A stretch of DNA of 64,000 nt from Guptibacillus algicola (GTDB lineage Bacteria > Bacillota > Bacilli > Bacillales > Guptibacillaceae), in the NCBI RefSeq assembly GCF_020171805.1, contig NZ_JAIVAF010000001.1:682001-746000 (forward strand). Reading direction: 5' to 3'. Below the pieces are notes generated by a model. That model was not told the DNA's origin and did no database searches. It saw only the letters and a list, made by a program, of their open reading frames with translations. The translations under genes were made by a program, and so were the position numbers. Shown here one piece after another: positions 62,496 to 64,000 of this stretch. Positions within the stretch are counted from its first letter, which is position 1. Each line of letters begins with the position of its first letter.

Positions 62496-63017
62496 ATGTT
62501 GTATGAGTATAAAGGAAAAAAACCGGTTATTCATGAAACAGCCTATATTGCGGATTATACTACCATTTCGGGTGATGTGACAATTGGAGAGAGCAGCAGC
62601 ATCTGGTTTAATACGACGATTCGAGGAGATGTTTCCCCTACCATCATAGGTAAAGATGTAAATATTCAGGATAATTCTGTACTCCACCAAAGTCCTAACC
62701 TTGAACTTATTTTAGAAGATGGTGTTACAGTAGGACACCAAGTCATCCTTCATAGTAGTCATATTAGAAAAAACGCACTTATCGGGATGGGATCCATCGT
62801 CTTAGACGGTGCAGAAGTAGGTGAAGGTGCTTTTGTAGGTGCAGGTAGTCTCGTTCCACCTGGAAAGAAAATCCCTGCTAATTCTCTCGCTTTTGGTCGA
62901 CCTGCAAAAGTAGTCAGAACATTAACTGACGAAGATATGCGTGATATGGACCGTATTCGAAGAGAATATAAAGAAAAGGCAGCTTATTACAAAGCACAAA
63001 CACCTATTCAAAGGTAG
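62496..63017 (+). CDS. ytoA: YtoA, gamma-carbonic-anhydrase-family protein
   Basis: The 173-residue left-handed beta-helix protein has hexapeptide repeats (TISGDVTIGESSSIWFNTTIRGD, NIQDNSVLHQSP) and a C-terminal helix. His residues in HQSP, GHQVILHS and SSHIRKNAL fit the metal site of gamma carbonic anhydrases (CamH/YrdA group); activity of such proteins is often undetected. The ATG follows AAGGAAG. It diverges from ytpA. Confidence 0.92.
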   Translation: MLYEYKGKKPVIHETAYIADYTTISGDVTIGESSSIWFNTTIRGDVSPTIIGKDVNIQDNSVLHQSPNLELILEDGVTVGHQVILHSSHIRKNALIGMGSIVLDGAEVGEGAFVGAGSLVPPGKKIPANSLAFGRPAKVVRTLTDEDMRDMDRIRREYKEKAAYYKAQTPIQR

Positions 63018-63087
63018 GGGCCACGTATAATTCATTTAGGATTGTGGGAAATTACGACTACAATCCTATTGGATAGAGGTGACTACC

Positions 63088-63309
63088 TTGTACAAATTAA
63101 CGATTGTTTTGATCGTATTGGTCATCATCACCCTGGCGATCGGAGCCTTCATGACATATCGCGTTGGTCAGAATCAAAAAGGTGATTACGAAAACCAAGG
63201 TGATGCAAAAGTAAAAGCATCGTTTTTTAGCAACCCTGTCTATTTAGTTTATCTAATTGGTACGGCACTCGCTATTGGGTATGTTATTTATTTCGCTTTA
63301 ATATCATAA
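63088..63309 (+). CDS. Small two-helix membrane protein
   Basis: The 73-residue protein has an N-terminal helix (LTIVLIVLVIITLAIGAFMTYRV) and a C-terminal helix (NPVYLVYLIGTALAIGYVIYFALI). A short polar loop with Gln, Lys and Asn lies between them. Topology could put both ends inside or outside. No family recognised. Start is TTG at 63088, six bases after AGAGGTG; GTG at 63079 lies inside that site. It lies 70 bp after ytoA on the same strand and may be co-transcribed. Confidence 0.7.
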   Translation: MYKLTIVLIVLVIITLAIGAFMTYRVGQNQKGDYENQGDAKVKASFFSNPVYLVYLIGTALAIGYVIYFALIS

Positions 63310-63339
63310 GAAGAAAAGAGAGGTTTCGTTACCTCTACA

Positions 63340-63369
63340 GGCTGTTGAGAAAGTCTCTACAGCCTTTTT
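63340..63369 (+). terminator. Terminator after the small membrane protein gene
   Basis: GGCTGT pairs with ACAGCC across a 13-base loop, followed by T5. A small stem without T-run (AGAGGT with ACCTCT, 63319-63336) precedes it. Confidence 0.65.
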
Positions 63370-63433
63370 ACATTGGATAAGCGTAACGTTTAATAGGACA
63401 TAAAAAGGCAAAGACAAAAATGTATCTTGTCTC

Positions 63434-63845
63434 AGTTTGTAGAGAAACCTAATTATTGTGTTCCCTATGCCGTAGGAGTTTGAATACCACTTGCTTTCCT
63501 GTGGACGAACGCCCGTTTTCCACGGGAGTCAAGTGGTATTCACTCCTACTAGGTAGCAATTAATCAAAGCAAACTTTCCGACTGATTATCTTTAAGTAGT
63601 CATCTGCTTTATTTCTCTATAAGTAATAATTTGCTTTTGTTTTGTTTTCAAAACCACATATCAATGTTGATTGGAGCGGAAGGATGCTCGACTCCTGCGG
63701 GACGTGCGGGACAGGTGAGACCCCACAGGAGCGTTTTGAAAGCGACGAGGAGACTCACCGCCCGCCCCGCGGAAAGCGAGCATCCTGTAGCGGAAATCAC
63801 TACTATATACGAGGTGAATGGTCCTTACTACTTTCTCGACAATCT
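63434..63845 (-). mobile_element. MITE-like non-coding element, copy C (412 bp) inside a terminator, inverted to copy A
   Basis: Ends AGTTTGTAGAGAAA and, read inward from the other side, AGATTGTCGAGAAA: 12 of 14 positions agree, an imperfect terminal inverted repeat. It has the same two GC-rich modules as copy A in inverted orientation (module 2 at 63472-63549, module 1 at about 63664-63795). Flanks 63412-63433 and 63847-63868 are a 22-bp direct repeat with one mismatch. The repeat is most of the terminator at 63846-63875. Open frames across it are artefacts of the high GC. Confidence 0.8.
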
Positions 63846-63875
63846 GAGACAAGAATGTATCTTGTCTCTTTTTTT
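63846..63875 (+). terminator. Complete terminator at the distal edge of element C
   Basis: GAGACAAG-AATGTAT-CTTGTCTC followed by T7 is a perfect hairpin. A nearly complete copy without the T-run lies at 63412-63433, on the other side of element C. Confidence 0.85.
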
Positions 63876-63993
63876 GATGACTTATGTCATTTACTGCACA
63901 CTAATATATCTTAATAATTCTTTAATATCTTCTTAATAGTCACACTAAATACTTCCTTTATGATTGAAGTAACAAAAGTGAAGGGGGATTATT

Positions 63994-64000
63994 TTGAGTA
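63994..64000 (+). CDS. Possible gene start at the window edge
   Basis: TTG at 63994 follows AAGGGGG by six bases and starts Leu/Met-Ser. The rest lies outside the window, so the product cannot be named. Confidence 0.3.

Larger units (their letters stand above)
63310..63993. other. 684-bp region without a gene at the end of the window
   Basis: It holds the terminator of the small membrane gene, the split terminator, element C and about 110 bp of A/T-rich sequence before a possible new gene start. Open frames here lie in the GC-rich repeat and have no ribosome-binding site. Confidence 0.7.

Noticed and set aside
63631-63936. Open frames across the GC-rich repeat (both strands, 60-100 codons)
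   Set aside because: They lie in the non-coding element C, which is repeated inverted at 24.8 kb without matching open frames. They have no ribosome-binding site, and the frames come from the GC-rich hairpin sequence.
1-64000. CRISPR arrays, tRNA/rRNA genes, prophage or transposase genes
   Set aside because: I looked for repeated spacers, tRNA-like cloverleaves with CCA ends, integrases and transposases on both strands and saw none. tRNA-like CCACC sequences at 5.5 and 57.5 kb belong to T-box leaders.

Overview
The window is a 64 kb stretch of a Firmicutes chromosome, family Bacillaceae. Gene content and order follow the Bacillus subtilis hisJ-refZ-ytsP-rpsD-tyrS-acsA-acuABC-ccpA-aroA-ytxJHG-murC-sftA-ytpRQP-ytoP-ytzB-ytnP-trmB-ytzH-ytmP-amyX-thpR-ytkP-pepV-ytzE-ytzG-ytgP-ytfP-leuS-ytqAB-ytpB-ytpA-ytoA backbone, with T-box leaders on tyrS and leuS, strong Bacillus-type Shine-Dalgarno sequences and many TTG/GTG starts. 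It is not B. subtilis itself: ytrP, motPS and malS are missing from their usual places, while a methionine gamma-lyase, a class A PBP, a nicotinate phosphoribosyltransferase-like gene, a fruRKA operon, lrgAB and a K+ channel are present. GC-rich repeats of the kind seen here are, as I recall, common in alkaliphilic or marine Bacillus-like genomes; the species cannot be fixed from the sequence. No rRNA, tRNA, CRISPR, prophage or transposase gene was seen.

Layout. 1-5.8 kb: end of hisJ, refZ, free-Met-sulfoxide reductase (ytsP), megL, rpsD with a long leader, tyrS with T-box. 5.8-14.4 kb: class A PBP, then the carbon-overflow block acsA / acuABC and the catabolite regulator ccpA. 14.7-25.6 kb: minus-strand genes for DAHP synthase (aroA), stress proteins ytxGHJ, murC, a NAPRTase-like enzyme, the DNA translocase sftA and ytpRQP. 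25.6-36.7 kb: a PTS_EIIC_2-type membrane protein, ytoQ, DUF84 NTPase, M42 peptidase, ytzB, proC, the fructose operon fruR-fruK-fruA, lactonase ytnP and trmB. 36.8-48.8 kb: a 31-codon CydS-like ORF, ytzH, ytmP, pullulanase amyX, lrgAB, thpR, ytkP, pepV with an overlapping K+ channel, ytzE, PRC-barrel protein, RNA pseudouridine synthase and two small plus-strand genes. 48.9-64 kb: lipid flippase ytgP, ytfP, a DEAD-box helicase, a lytic transglycosylase, two rhodanese-like genes, leuS with T-box, ytqAB, ytpB (C35 terpene synthase), ytpA, ytoA and a small membrane protein.

A theme is carbon catabolite control. ccpA is in the window, and cre-like boxes sit over or next to promoters of megL, acsA/acuA, fruR and ytnP. 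A further perfect match to cre at 31061-31074 has no evident target gene.

The main novelty candidate is a family of about 410-bp non-coding, MITE-like elements (24821-25230, 63434-63845, and a shortened copy at 59810-60097). They have imperfect inverted ends, two strongly folding GC-rich modules, and flanking duplications of 16-22 bp that differ at each locus. In all three cases the duplicated target is an arm, or most, of a rho-independent terminator hairpin. The element therefore lies between a gene and a complete terminator. Two copies share a 137-bp identical block in inverted orientation about 38.8 kb apart.
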